Below are positions 11,410-24,665 of a stretch of DNA of 64,000 nt, piece by piece. Under the pieces are notes generated by a model, which was not told where the DNA came from, searched no databases, and saw only the letters and a list, made by a program, of their open reading frames with translations. The DNA lies in NCBI RefSeq assembly GCF_964204645.1, contig NC_134025.1, positions 28,426,001 to 28,490,000 of the forward strand, read 5' to 3'. Each line of letters opens with the position of its first letter. The first letter of the stretch is position 1. Made by a program: the position numbers and the translations under genes. The DNA comes from Tubulanus polymorphus (taxonomy: Eukaryota; Nemertea; Palaeonemertea; Tubulaniformes; Tubulanidae).

Positions 11410-13448
11410 ATGAACGGCTTTTTTGTACTGACCCCCGTGAAAAAACGCGTTTTAACAATCGTTATAATCACAGTTTATGTGTGTTTATGGATATTTGCTC
11501 TGTTTAACCATCAGGACCGTGTAAAAGTAACAATGCCTGATGTGTTTATCAGTGATAGCAGTATTATAGAAACTCAGAAATTTGTGAAAACTGGAAACTT
11601 CTCTCGGCTCTCCAGCGCTTATTGTCGCCTGAATTTTCATAAATTAAGTAAGTATGAGAAAAGTTTCTTTTCAAAGTTTGGACCTGATTTTCTTAAATTG
11701 CTAAATCACTAATTCCAATGACGTCCAAAATTTACACAAATACATCAAAGATTTTTGTAAGTGACCTAACCATTGGTGTCTGTGGGTTTTTGACTCACAA
11801 TTGAGTGGTGGTATCCAGCGATCCCATGCCATTTATTCGGGTGTTTGACTCGGTTCAAAACCCATTGAAACCTGCTTTTAAGGAAATTATATGTTAGTGT
11901 TCCCAACACTGATCTAACTACAAAACCTGTATGTAGGTGATTAATTTGATTTAAAAGTATTGAAGAGAAAGAAAATAAGGCTTATACCAAAACTGGTTTA
12001 TGAAAATTTCCAATCTCGAAACTAAACAGCAGTCCGAACCTTACTGACTATTTTTACTGCTTTTCTGTTTTTGTAGAACAGGTAAATGTTGATATATTTG
12101 AATCTCCGTCCATGAGCTCAATCATCAGCGCTCATCCAGAAGTGAAGCCCGGTGGACACTGGGCACCATCTACCTGTCGTTCGATGCAAAAACTAGCCAT
12201 TATCGTACCATATCGTAATCGTTTTCATCATCTAAAAATACTGCTGAAAAGACTACACAGCATGCTACAACTTCAATCTGTCGCGTATAGAATATTTGTA
12301 ATAGAACAGGTTAGCTGCCCGTTTACTTACATTATACCTCATACTCATATTCAGCCAAAATAACTTTTCAAATGGAATATTAATCATTTGTTTCAGGCTG
12401 AAGAGACGCAATTCAACCGCGCATTACTGATGAATATTGGTTATTTAGAGTCACTGAAATATGATGATTACGATTGTTTTATATTCCATGATGTTGACTT
12501 GATCCCCGAGCACAACAGCAATATATATTTATGTGATAATAATTTGAGGCATCTTGCTGCTGCTATAGATGAATGGAGATATCAGTAAGTCTAATGATAA
12601 TAGCTGTGATTCAATAACTATTTTTGAGTCCCAGATTGTATTTTGGATTAGATTTACTAAGTGTAAGTCATAAGGAGGATAAGATCATCGATATTATCAT
12701 TATCCCAACTATGTTAACTTTAAAGTTTGACTATAAAAATGTTTTGATCTGAAATTTACTGATGAGGAATTTACTACACGGTGTTATTCTTTTTTTTTAG
12801 TGTAATGTATTACAATTATGCCGGCGGAGTTGCTGCTCTTAGTCGCGAAAACATGATTCTTATTAACGGTTTTGCTAATACTTATTGGGGCTGGGGTTCC
12901 GAGGATGATGACTTTTCAGCGAGGTAAGATTAAACCACAGCTTCATAATTTGACAGTTTGATCAGGTTGGTTATTTTCGATGATATTAATTTATAGGACG
13001 ATGGAAGCCGGTCTGCTGATAACGAGACCACCAAATTATATCGGCAAATACAAGATGATTCGGCACAATAAAGCGACGCGTGGAGAAACTTCGTAAATAT
13101 CTCAATTTCTTAATTTTGATATCGTTGAAAGTTCAGCCAGTGCTATGTACATTGTTCTATGTGTCATTGTAGATTCGGTTATTTTATGGGTTGGCGCGGG
13201 CGCTGGATGAAAGATGGCTTAAACTCAATGAAAGAAGTTGGATTCAATATTGGCTCTCGCAAGATCGAACCTCTTTACACTAATATTACTGTTAAAGTTA
13301 CCGGAGCTCTGACCCAGATTGAAAGTGAAACAAAGGAATCAATTTGGTGGTAAGTAAAACAACTTTTTTGTACTTTCAATTCCCGAAAGAATAGCTTTTT
13401 CTTGAAAAGATTTTATTTTTCAGGTTCTTCAAATTTTACTTCCCATGA
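11410..13448 (+). CDS. Beta-1,4-galactosyltransferase family (GT7), type II Golgi protein
   Basis: Seven exons (11410-11647, 12077-12309, 12397-12584, 12801-12923, 12997-13092, 13173-13349, 13424-13448) give 359 residues. A short cytosolic tail is followed by a signal anchor (about 13-32, VLTIVIITVYVCLWIFAL) and a lumenal stem. The catalytic domain shows IIVPYRNRFHHL, then FNRALLMNIGY, the metal-binding DVD (about 189-191), YYNYAGGVAALS, the hallmark WGWGSEDDDF (about 249-258), MIRHNK and DGLNSM...EPLYTNITV. These are the B4GALT motifs. The enzyme transfers galactose from UDP-Gal (or GalNAc in some invertebrate homologues) to terminal GlcNAc or glucose. The exact paralogue cannot be assigned. 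AATAAA lies at 13781-13786. Confidence 0.92.
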
Positions 13449-14053
13449 GATTCAGCACTAAATGAATGAACTATTGATGCAACTAGATACAAGACTGACA
13501 TCATGTTTCACATTGAACTTTGCTGGATTCTCTGAAATCTCCATTACAATTAAAATTAGTACTCTTTGAAGTATATTTTACATTCCTTGTAAATATTAGT
13601 AATTCTATGAGATTAATTAAAAACAGCTCAATCAAATCATTGTCAAACGCTTCACTTGTCATATCAGCATGAACTACTCAGAACTATGGTCTCCATGTTG
13701 ATCCATATCAGTGGAACTGCCTCTCAAATATTGCACGATAATCGAGTTTGTCATTTCAAGCAAATTTAACTTATGTTTTTAATAAAAATTAGTTAATAAT
13801 ATTGTACATGTATGGCTTTGTATATTGAATAGATTTTGAGGATCTGACCAAACACTCCATTATCTGGGAAAATACTGAACAATAACACAATATTTTAATG
13901 ATAATGATGACTATTTTATTAAATGTGTACAATTTAATTTGGAAAGGATATCCATTATCATAACCCTGTTCTCAAGCAGATGTACTCGAGTATTTTAATT
14001 ATTTCGACCCATTTGAGGACAAGCTGATGATATATGGTATATGATCAAACAAT
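13449..14053. other. Convergent 3' ends of the galactosyltransferase and CSN8
   Basis: AATAAA at 13781-13786 serves the plus-strand gene. TTTATT at 13915-13920, an AATAAA on the minus strand about 135 bp past the CSN8 stop, serves CSN8, so the two 3'UTRs lie close together. Nothing else is recognised. Confidence 0.5.
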
Positions 14054-15215
14054 TCAGTTTTCCAGGAAAGAGACAAAATCGGTCAAACGAGATAAATGTT
14101 GTTCGCTAGGTATAACAGCACATTGAGTGTTTTCTGAAAAGAAAGTAACTTATTTCAGACATCAAGGAATAGTGATTGCCGGTATTTTCCAGTATGCTGG
14201 CTATATCATACCTGGCTTCTTCGGAATAATAACTTTGTTTTGATCATCTGCAGCCCAACCGTGCTCGACTGCAACTGGAAAAATACATCAACATTTGTAA
14301 CAGAGCGAAGCCAATGGGCTGTTTCTCCTATGCTGAACATTACTTTTAAAACAGTTTCCATAAATGCTTACCATTAATAGCGTTATCAGTCGACACCCCG
14401 ACAAAAGCAGCAAAATCATCTATCGATATTGACGAATAAGCCTGAGAAACCAGGTTAAAAGCACGAATCTTTGTTGCTTCTGAAAGAACAGGGATTTGAA
14501 CTCGGTGTAGATTACAGTATAATTTCTACACGCAAATGTCCCGACGAGGTATCAATTATAGAAATGCGATAATGACCTGTCAGTGCTGTCATTAAATTCT
14601 TCATATTTTCCGACCATTCTTTATTCAAACACTGGTATATACCGGGAAAATCACGATGCCACATTTTCTGTCCTACAGCCCATATTTGAGTGAGTTCAGC
14701 ATCAGTCTACAAGTAAAACATTTGATCATATCATATTTGATTCGCAGCGAGATTGTTTTCGTATCTCCAACTCATGAATTACTTACAGATTTTATAGTAA
14801 CTGGGATTCTTTTCCACAGAAATTTAGCATTTGGTCTGAAATAAAGAAGACAATAATCTTCGAGTAATTTTATTAATTTCTCTCACCAACTTTTATAGCG
14901 GTAGGTCTACTTACAAATCATTCTGTAATAAATATACAGCTAACAACTGTCCATATGTCTGAGGTGTAGCTATTCCACCAGGAGACTGAAATCATAAAAA
15001 ATTTACAAAAATAGTATTAATCAGTATCATCTCACCATCAACGCAATTAATTGCATGATTTTTCATTTAAGCAGGTCAGGATACATTTAAGGTCATTTAT
15101 TTAAGATACGTCAGGTCATTTATAAGCAGGACCAAAACATGAGGATACATACTTCTAATTCTTGTGTCTCCAGCTGATCAGTGAGCCTCACAATGTCTTC
15201 ATTTGTCATTGCCAT
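14054..15215 (-). CDS. COPS8: COP9 signalosome subunit 8
   Basis: Seven minus-strand exons (15215-15153, 14985-14915, 14835-14787, 14706-14577, 14479-14372, 14268-14212, 14133-14054) give 185 residues, close to the usual 209 of vertebrate CSN8. Matching segments in order are [88 protein letters not shown] and the final [15 protein letters not shown]8 is the smallest PCI-domain subunit of the eight-subunit complex that removes NEDD8 from cullins. The catalytic metalloprotease is CSN5, not this subunit. The exon 4 donor (GTCATT) is weak but the frame and homology require it. The gene is head-to-head with EGLN. Confidence 0.93.
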
Positions 15216-16004
15216 GTCTTTTGAATATTCCCGTTCGGTGAGATCTTACGTCAAACCATCGACAACTGAGGAGGAATAAAATGTAATTGAATTTATGTTG
15301 AATTAAAGATTCTGAGCTTTTTCACGGAGACATTTCAAGAAATAAACAAGCGAAATACATTAGAAAACAACATGATATAGTAAATCATACTCAGCATATT
15401 CTATGATTCTACCTTTTATTGTATTTAAACCCCTAGGCCTATTTCTATTACTTTGGAAGTTTTTTAAGAGTTGTCCTACATCGGTGCCCAATTCCCACGC
15501 GCACGTCATTTGCAATCTCGAGATTCACACTGATATGACGAACCGGCGATTAGGGCGTATTGATTTTTTGTCGACCTTGTCAATTTCTTTAAAAAACAAC
15601 TATCCATATTCGATTTATAATCAGGATAAATTAGGATGAAATTATAAGAATTTGATCCAGGCCGATGCCAGTATCGGGACTGTATCTAGGTCAGTTTGCC
15701 TGCTGTTGGAGGCGTTTTAATCTTTATTGGCGCAACGCCAACGGCTATAGAACAGATTGTGGAGAACTGGTGCATCGACATGTAAAATAATTTCTACATT
15801 TTGACGAGGATGTTCGACGTCACATCACCACTACTAATGTTTCGTATAAATTAGGCTACGTTGCTCTATCGCTCTTGCGTGATTTATCTATATTTATCGA
15901 TAAATTGAGAGATTCGATTAAATTGCGATGACTTCCGGTTTACTTCCGGGTCTAGAAAAGTGTACGTGCAACCAAAACAATTTAATGAGTTCAAGGTCGA
16001 TTGT
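15216..16004. promoter_or_regulatory. Divergent promoter region between CSN8 and EGLN
   Basis: 789 bp separate the start codons. Minus-strand GACGTGCGCGTGGG at 15494-15507 holds two RCGTG hypoxia-response cores 6 bp apart, and TACGTGC at 15963-15969 holds a third about 40 bp before the EGLN ATG. HIF-driven feedback on EGLN genes is known in animals. Whether these short motifs are functional is inference. Confidence 0.4.
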
Positions 16005-18163
<2,159 letters not shown>

Positions 18164-19618
18164 TTCAGATCACTTGGGGAGTGTTACTGAAGTCATTATT
18201 ACATGATACTTAAATTTATAAGGAATATATTTTTTTGTAAACAAAAGATTTATAGTATTATTCAATGGAATTAATCTATGACTGTGCTACGAAGGATGAA
18301 TAATGAATTATTTCGGTTGAATGATTTCTAACACTTCGTTACCAGAGAACTTGATGTATTGATTAACGTGTTATAGGAATGTTAATGTAATGTAAGTTTG
18401 CTATGAAATGTCGATTGATAATTTATAAATGTACCAGTAAATATCATCATAGATAAGAATAATTGTATCAAAAATCCAACAAATAATATGTAGAAATGTG
18501 ATGGTTATCAAATTATACTAAGAATTTATTGAGGATTACTGGTAAAAATTTAGCAGATCTGAATTTAACACAGTTATATCATGTATCTAGGAAAACTTAT
18601 CAGATATCAATCAGTCAAGTGGGAAAAATGTTCGATAAGATCTGACTTTATTCTACTATGAGAAAGAAGTGCTTCAGTAATATATAATCGATAACACCAA
18701 TTACACGATTAACCTAAATGGATAGCGTAATGTCCAAGCTTTATCCATATTTGTGTACATAGTATAGACTTAGTAGGAATGACTGTCTCTGAAACACCTC
18801 TAGAAGCATGCATATTTTGAATATGTGAGACAATTCGATACCAGTGATAAAAAAGTACACGCTGCCTGTACTATAAGTTATGTTGCTTTTCAGTATTTTT
18901 AACAATACATATGTATATGTGTTGTGTTTGTTACAATAATTAAAAACATATATATTGTTACAGTGATGTAAATGTACTATATTCGAGCTTGAAAAGCATT
19001 GTTCGACAATATGATTGATGTAATAAACTTTTACTTGAATCAGACATATACGCAGTTTATGTAGTATGATTGGATTTGAACTGGTCTTCAGTAGTGATGA
19101 TTGAAGTTAGTTCTGTAAACAATAACTAAGACATAAATTTGCTATTATTGCATTATATCTTAGTTATTGTTTACAGATCTATTCGTTATAAGAAGCTGTG
19201 CAGAAGGGCGCCAGAAACCAGGTATATTGTCTATTAGTGGTTTCTCTTGTCCCAGAGAGGATCAGCTCTTTGGCGCTCCCTGCGGTTAACAGCACGTGGT
19301 CACAGTTATGTTATTGTTTACACTTCTCAATAGTATCTTATGGTGGATTGCATTTAACCATTGCTTCGGAGGTATTTTATTTCCGGGTTGGTGGATCCCG
19401 TCGTCGAAAAAGTGCGGTAACTTATTCATTATCATATATATTTTCGGAAAAAAATGCACATCGTTAAGCTTTAGATATAGAGCTTCTTTGTTGTTAAAAT
19501 TTCTCATTGAATATTTCAGAACCCCGAGTTTCAACGTCAACTTTCGTTTGGTTACACTGTGGTGGCAGCACCTCCCGGTTAATTGGATATTTTGCGGGCT
19601 TAGAATAGGTATTAGAAA
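18164..19618. other. EGLN 3'UTR and upstream region of SLX9
   Basis: An A/T-rich stretch runs to the EGLN polyadenylation signal (AATAAA at 19022-19027). A perfect 20 bp inverted repeat at 19112-19177 is listed separately. The remainder to 19618 holds the SLX9 promoter and 5'UTR. The long open frames at 19198-19712 have no splice or family support. Confidence 0.45.
19112..19177. repeat. Perfect 20 bp inverted repeat with 26 nt loop
   Basis: 19112-19131 (TCTGTAAACAATAACTAAGA) is the exact reverse complement of 19158-19177, with 26 nt between. It sits about 85 bp past the EGLN polyadenylation signal and about 440 bp before the SLX9 start codon. It could be a short fold-back element or a transcribed hairpin. 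No target duplication is visible. Confidence 0.6.
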
Positions 19619-20560
19619 ATGGGCAAAGAAAAACGTAAAAGAAGAAAATATCATGCATCCAGCAGCACTAACAATGCTAAAACAGATAAGGAATCAAATA
19701 ATAAGAAGGTGAATAGATAACCTAAATTTTCTTTAACTTTTTCTTAGATTTGATTTATGCCATGTATTTAAAATACTGTTGTTTTTCTATTCATCAGACT
19801 CAAGATCTACCAACAGCAAAACTTGGTGAAAACGTATTTGAAGGCATCAAAATCGGAAGTTCACTTCTGAGTCAAAAACTCCCAGACTTCGATGCGAGGA
19901 GTGCAATTACTAGCAAAACATTTAAAGGAGTTAGTGTTACCAAAAAGGACAAACAAAAAATCAAACGTGAGGCTTGGATGCAAAGTAAGTATTAGAGTGA
20001 AGAAGATAGGGCTGCACAGAGATTCCAATGTAATAATGTTGGTTGTCTTTTACTGTAGAAATGGATTCAGTCCAGGCGGCAAAACGTGCTGTAAAGGAGA
20101 AGAAAAAGAGAGAAAGAACAGCAATTGTGGGCGATATGAAACCATTGGAAGATGCTTTACCAACGTTAGAATTACTGCTTAAAGAAGGTTCGAAAACTAA
20201 AGAAAGGTACACAGCGTAGTAGTTGCAAACTGATGAATTGTCCATATGTATCCAACTGCAATTAAAAGATGAAGTATTAATTGTCATTGAAATCTTTAGG
20301 AAAGGACCTGCAAAACGAAAAGCATTCAAGACAGAAGTAGCAAGGAAAAGAGAGATGTGAATACGGTTAATCAACTCTTTCCAATAACATAGCTGTGTCC
20401 TCCATATATCAATGTGTTTCGTAATTTTCTTTGTAGGATGGATGAAGTGGCTGCATTTAAAAAAGTTTTTAATGATCCAGAGTTCAAACAAAATCCACAA
20501 AAGACAGTTTCAGAACTTCTGAAAACTCGCATGAAATATGAGGATTTTATGGAAACGTAG
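19619..20560 (+). CDS. SLX9: SLX9/FAM207A homologue, ribosome biogenesis factor
   Basis: Five exons (19619-19708, 19798-19984, 20059-20206, 20300-20356, 20437-20560) give 201 residues. A basic N terminus MGKEKRKRRKYHASS is followed by a Lys/Glu-rich protein without membrane segments. Recognisable segments are VTKKDKQKIKREAWMQKMD, then RERTAIVGDMKPLEDALPTL, then VAAFKKVFNDPEFKQNPQKT near the C terminus. These match SLX9/FAM207A (human GDLHPLRDALPEL and the FQELLASPAYRASP-type tail). In yeast Slx9 takes part in 18S rRNA processing and 40S pre-subunit export, so a nucleolar role is expected. AATAAA lies at 20657-20662, just before a small MITE. Confidence 0.85.
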
Positions 20561-21327
20561 CATCGAATACCGATTCCGTCAGCTAATTGTGAAAATCTTT
20601 ATTGTCTATACATGTACTCTGACAATGTATTTTGAAAAATAAGAATTTAAATGGATAATAAACTATCATTGAAAGATATACATGTAGTTGTTAGTAGATA
20701 AAAACAAACCTCTGCTACAGTGGAACCTCGTTTTGACAAACCTTAGGGGACTAGAAAATATGTTTGTTTATAACCGATAGTTTGTTACAAAAGCCAGTAT
20801 GAAATCATTAAAATTTTTAATAACCGATAAATCGTTACATCCAAGGTTGTTATAACAAGGTTCCACTGTAACTCGTCCCTGGGAACTGATGGTGCCGACT
20901 TATCCAAATGACAGCTTTACACTTGGAAATACAAATTGGGACTCGAAAATAGTGACCACGACTTATCCGATGAGAACGTAGTTTTCTCTTTGCTGATCCA
21001 ATCTTTCAACACACAAACAATAAACAACTTCCTTCAAAATGATTTAATTTATTTCAAATATATACATATACCAAGGTTTCCAGTATAGCTAAGGCTTTAA
21101 ACAAACATCACATATTGTTTGAAGTCAAATTTGCGCTTGTCACAGAACGATACAGTACTGCACTATTTCATCGTTTTTAATACTGGAGTTTACTAAAGCG
21201 AGGCCAAGAAAACAAAACAGTCCAATCTTTCCATTTCACCCATAAAACGAAAACGCAGCACATTTTTCAATTTCCCATGAATAAATAAGTTCAGTACAAA
21301 AAGTTTATCCTAGTATCTTGCTGCTAA
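20561..21327. other. Convergent 3' ends of SLX9 and UBE2F, with a MITE
   Basis: AATAAA at 20657-20662 ends SLX9. TTTATT at 21048-21053 is the minus-strand AATAAA for UBE2F. The TA-flanked element at 20718-20868 lies between. Nothing else is recognised. Confidence 0.5.
20718..20868. mobile_element. Tc1/mariner-like MITE, 151 bp, flanked by TA
   Basis: The element begins CAGTGGAACCTCGTT and ends AACAAGGTTCCACTG, its near-perfect inverted copy. TA lies at 20716-20717 and 20869-20870, the target duplication typical of Tc1/mariner transposition. The interior has internal inverted words (AACCGATA and TTGTTACA types) and no open frame, so it is non-autonomous. Confidence 0.75.
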
Positions 21328-22261
21328 CTACCTTTTGGCGTATTGCTGTATATAGTCTCTTACTTTAAGACGAAAAGAATCCTGAAAATGATAAAATCGG
21401 AGGAATATGAATCAAAATAGTAATTTAAGAGATCCACTGTAGCAGTAGAGATGCTTACTTTGTTATTTTTGTAGTGATCAGCAGCTTCTACATTTAGAGG
21501 GTCATCGAAATTGAGCAAATCCTAAAAATGAATACAAAATATCAAGCCTATCGCTATTGTGAGCAAGACAATGTGACGCAGAGGAAAGTATATTTTGAAG
21601 GAATGCAGGGAGGATTTTACCGTAAATAAAGAATTCAATCCCCAAACGACATCTTTCAGCTTTCTAGTTGGCGCCCAACCTGAAAACAACCGCAAATTAC
21701 ATTCAGAATACGACAATACTAAAGCACTGACAACATGACAATAGTTGGTAAAATCAAATCAAACCTAAACTATCCAAAGAGTTTTCTCTGAGTAAACTGA
21801 GACAAACTTCACCATCTTCACTGATGTTTGGATGCCAAATTCGTGTTAAACACTTCACCTTTGGTGGCTAAAAAAAGAAGAAATGACCTGTAGACATAAG
21901 TATTGAGAAACAAAATGCTTTTCAGATAGATTCTTACCACAAAGTTATAATCTTCAGGAACATGAATGTCAAATATAAAGTATCCATTTGCCCAAAATCC
22001 CTCATCAGGGCTGACAGTGAGAGTAAACATATACATCTTATCAGGATCGGCAAATTCAGGCATACATGTTTTTGGAAGTGTCTGCTCCATTTCCATTACC
22101 TCTGAAAGAATAATGAAATTATCATTCAAAATTTGTTACTGACATAAAGACACAATGATATTTTGTGACAAACCTTTGGGTAAGAGTCGATCCCTGACTG
22201 AAGGCCTCTTCTTCAAGCTCTCAGTAGATTTTTGTTTCCTCTTCTTTGATAAGTTAATCAT
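21328..22261 (-). CDS. UBE2F: NEDD8-conjugating enzyme UBE2F
   Basis: Six coding minus-strand exons (22261-22174, 22101-21938, 21867-21765, 21679-21621, 21521-21459, 21381-21328) give 176 residues; human UBE2F has 185. The N-terminal tail [20 protein letters not shown] leads to SVRDRLL, as in UBE2F SVRDKLL. The UBC fold follows, with [13 protein letters not shown], then [20 protein letters not shown] containing the HPN motif and active-site Cys106 ([10 protein letters not shown]), then [19 protein letters not shown] and [17 protein letters not shown]. The insert after the Cys and the tail separate it from UBE2M. UBE2F charges NEDD8 and modifies CUL5 with RBX2. A likely 5'UTR exon ends at a GTAAGT donor at 22589. 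The gene is head-to-head with VPS25. Confidence 0.95.
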
Positions 22262-22909
22262 TGTAAAATCTGTCAATGGAACAATCTGAAAAATACAAAT
22301 ACATAATTCAATAAGGAAGTAAATCCACCACAGAAAGAAATAATATTTAAAGATAGTACCAGCAGATTCTACAGTACACAAAAAGTCAATATGAATTTAG
22401 GCACAGTAACAGGATGATTAGTGCCCTAATTAGCTCAGATAAGGAAATCGAACATCAGAGCAGCTCTGCAGCACCAGTAAAAATAAACTAACTTTTTTGA
22501 ATTGAATTGACTCATCTGGAAGAAAATCAGAACACAGTTTTTATGACGTTAGAATTGCAATCATAGGAATTGTATCATCGTACACTTACCTAGATACTTC
22601 TAAACGAATTGAAATATAGTGAAGATAGTAATTATTTAGCAGCAGTAACATCGAAATATCGCTTCAAACTCTCAAACTCAAAGTATTTCAAAGCGGAAAT
22701 AGCCAGATTTTCGATCGCTTAGGCTAACATCAATAATAAAGACAATTCCTATCAGTTTTCTATCATTTCGGTAACATCATCTTCCTTTTCGAGCATAAAA
22801 GCATTTTTCCTTTAAAATGTATGAATTAAGTTTGAAAAAGATTTGAAATCTTTTAAATTGAGGCTTTCGAATATTTTTTTATGCTGTATGCGATGGTGGA
22901 GTAAACAAT
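22262..22909. promoter_or_regulatory. Divergent promoter region between UBE2F and VPS25
   Basis: 648 bp separate the start codons. The minus side holds the UBE2F 5'UTR, with an acceptor at about 22286 and a first-exon donor at about 22589. The shared core promoter therefore probably lies between about 22700 and 22900. Confidence 0.45.
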
Positions 22910-24288
22910 ATGGCGGCTGTTTTTGAGTGGCCGTGGCAATACAATTTTCCACCCTTTTTCACGTAATTAATTGTCTAGTTTTAACATCGGGCATGGAATC
23001 TGGGACTACAGGGAGGTGTCGGATGCATTGTCTGTCATCCCAAAAACAATTCAATTCGGGCTGTACGCATGGTTTCTTGCGTTTGAAACGTTGTGACCAA
23101 CAAACCCGGCAACCAACTAAAAACTACACAACACAAGGCATGCAATTGCAATGCCAATTTATTGAATGAAATGGCATCAAGAAAGTAGGGCGACGTGGGA
23201 AGCACTATGTTTTAAGTCTCTGAATTCTATTTTAGGGTGCAGCCAAACGCCGAGACGAGAAAAAAACAGATAGAAGCATGGTGTAACTTGATTCTCGAAT
23301 ACTACAGAAAAAATAAACTATTTAATTTAGATGTAAAAGAATCACAGAACGATCCCATATTTTACAACAAAAAAATAGATCGTATCCTTTAATAGAATTA
23401 AATACAGCAGGTGATTGAGATTATTGAGATGTGGTTACAAAAAATGAAAGTTCTTTCTTCATTTAGGAGTTTGTTACATATATGTACACTGCATTATGTA
23501 CCGGTATAGTTGACCATCGTTTATACAATTCTGTTATGAAACTTGTTAATTACAATGATTTCCACGGCAGCATGTCCCAGCTAACATGTTATATCAATCT
23601 ACATTTGGTTAATACGAAACCTGTTAATACAACAATTTCACTTTTCCCACAAGATTCATATCAACAAGGTCCCAATATTTCTGTTAATCCTGTCAATATG
23701 CTACATTCTTAACATAATGGCAGGCAAATTAAATTTAGACGCAATACAAGCTATTCTTGAAGAATTACAGAAAAAAGGTACTGAAATAATCCAATCTCTT
23801 TAGTTTTTCTTGCCAGCATACAAACAATGCATGAATTACAACTCTGAAAAATATTTTAGGAAATGTTGAATGGACGGATAAACGAAAAGAACAATGTCTA
23901 GTTATGTGGAGAAGTCCAGAAGAATGGGGAAAAATCATGTATCAATGGGTAATTAAAGTGATTCAAATATTCTATGACAGTTTTTAGGGTACGTTATGGA
24001 GAATATCTGTGTTTGGTATTATCATTTTGACAGGCTCAATCAAATGCAATGATGAATACAGTTTGTACATTTTATGAGTTAACACAAGGTGACGACACAG
24101 TCAATCAAGGTAATTATAATTGATTCTTGTACTGACTTATTAATTTTAACTGCTGTATATTTATATCTTGTAATGGAATTCTAGAGTTTTATGGTATTGA
24201 AGATTGGCTGTTAATCAGGGCATTGAAAACGTTGGAAGAGCAAAGAAAAGCCGAAGTTATTGGAGATGAAGGCGTGAAATTCTTTTGA
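22910..24288 (+). CDS. VPS25: VPS25, ESCRT-II subunit
   Basis: Six exons (22910-22962, 23236-23381, 23724-23777, 23860-23948, 24034-24109, 24185-24288) give 173 residues; human VPS25 has 176. The N terminus MAAVFEWPWQYNFPPFFTVQ carries the PPxF motif that binds VPS22/VPS36. Two winged-helix domains follow, with PNAETRKKQIEAWC, AIQAILEELQKKGNVEWTDK, WRSPEEWGKIMYQW, ELTQGDDT and the terminal GVKFF. Two VPS25 copies in ESCRT-II recruit VPS20/CHMP6 during endosomal sorting of ubiquitinated receptors. AATAAA lies at 24408-24413. The next plus-strand gene starts 377 bp downstream. Confidence 0.95.
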
Positions 24289-24665
24289 ATAAATAATCAG
24301 TAAAGGATAGTTTCAAATGAAATGTGCGAAGTAGTCAAAATGTTTATTAGAAGCTCTAAGATTTTATACAATCAAAGATTATGTTAAATAAATGTCTCTG
24401 TATAGAAAATAAATCCATCCTTATATTTTATTTTTTGTATAATTGTCCCATTTGAATATTCTATTTTAAGTTTTGATGGGAGCTCTAGTAGGAGAATAGA
24501 CTGCCCTTTCCGTCGGAATGTGAAGTCCGTATTCGTGATTTCCTATTTTTGTAAATAGTCCATACCCGTGATTTAGCTGTACGACTTATACGACTAATGG
24601 CATTCCATTGTTAGAGGAAACCCGGAAATGAATATTTTGACATTTGTTGTAAACAAACAGTCCTT
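24289..24665. other. VPS25 3'UTR and upstream region of the DUF4062-NACHT gene
   Basis: The VPS25 polyadenylation signal is at 24408-24413. The remaining 250 bp must hold the promoter of the next plus-strand gene. No other feature is visible. Confidence 0.4.

Noticed and set aside
15960-16004. EGLN start upstream of 16005
   Set aside because: The upstream extension begins at GTG, not ATG. The first in-frame ATG is at 16005.
19198-19712. Long overlapping open frames before and across SLX9 exon 1
   Set aside because: The hydrophobic, low-quality peptides lack splice or family support; the SLX9 frame starts at 19619 and matches its family.
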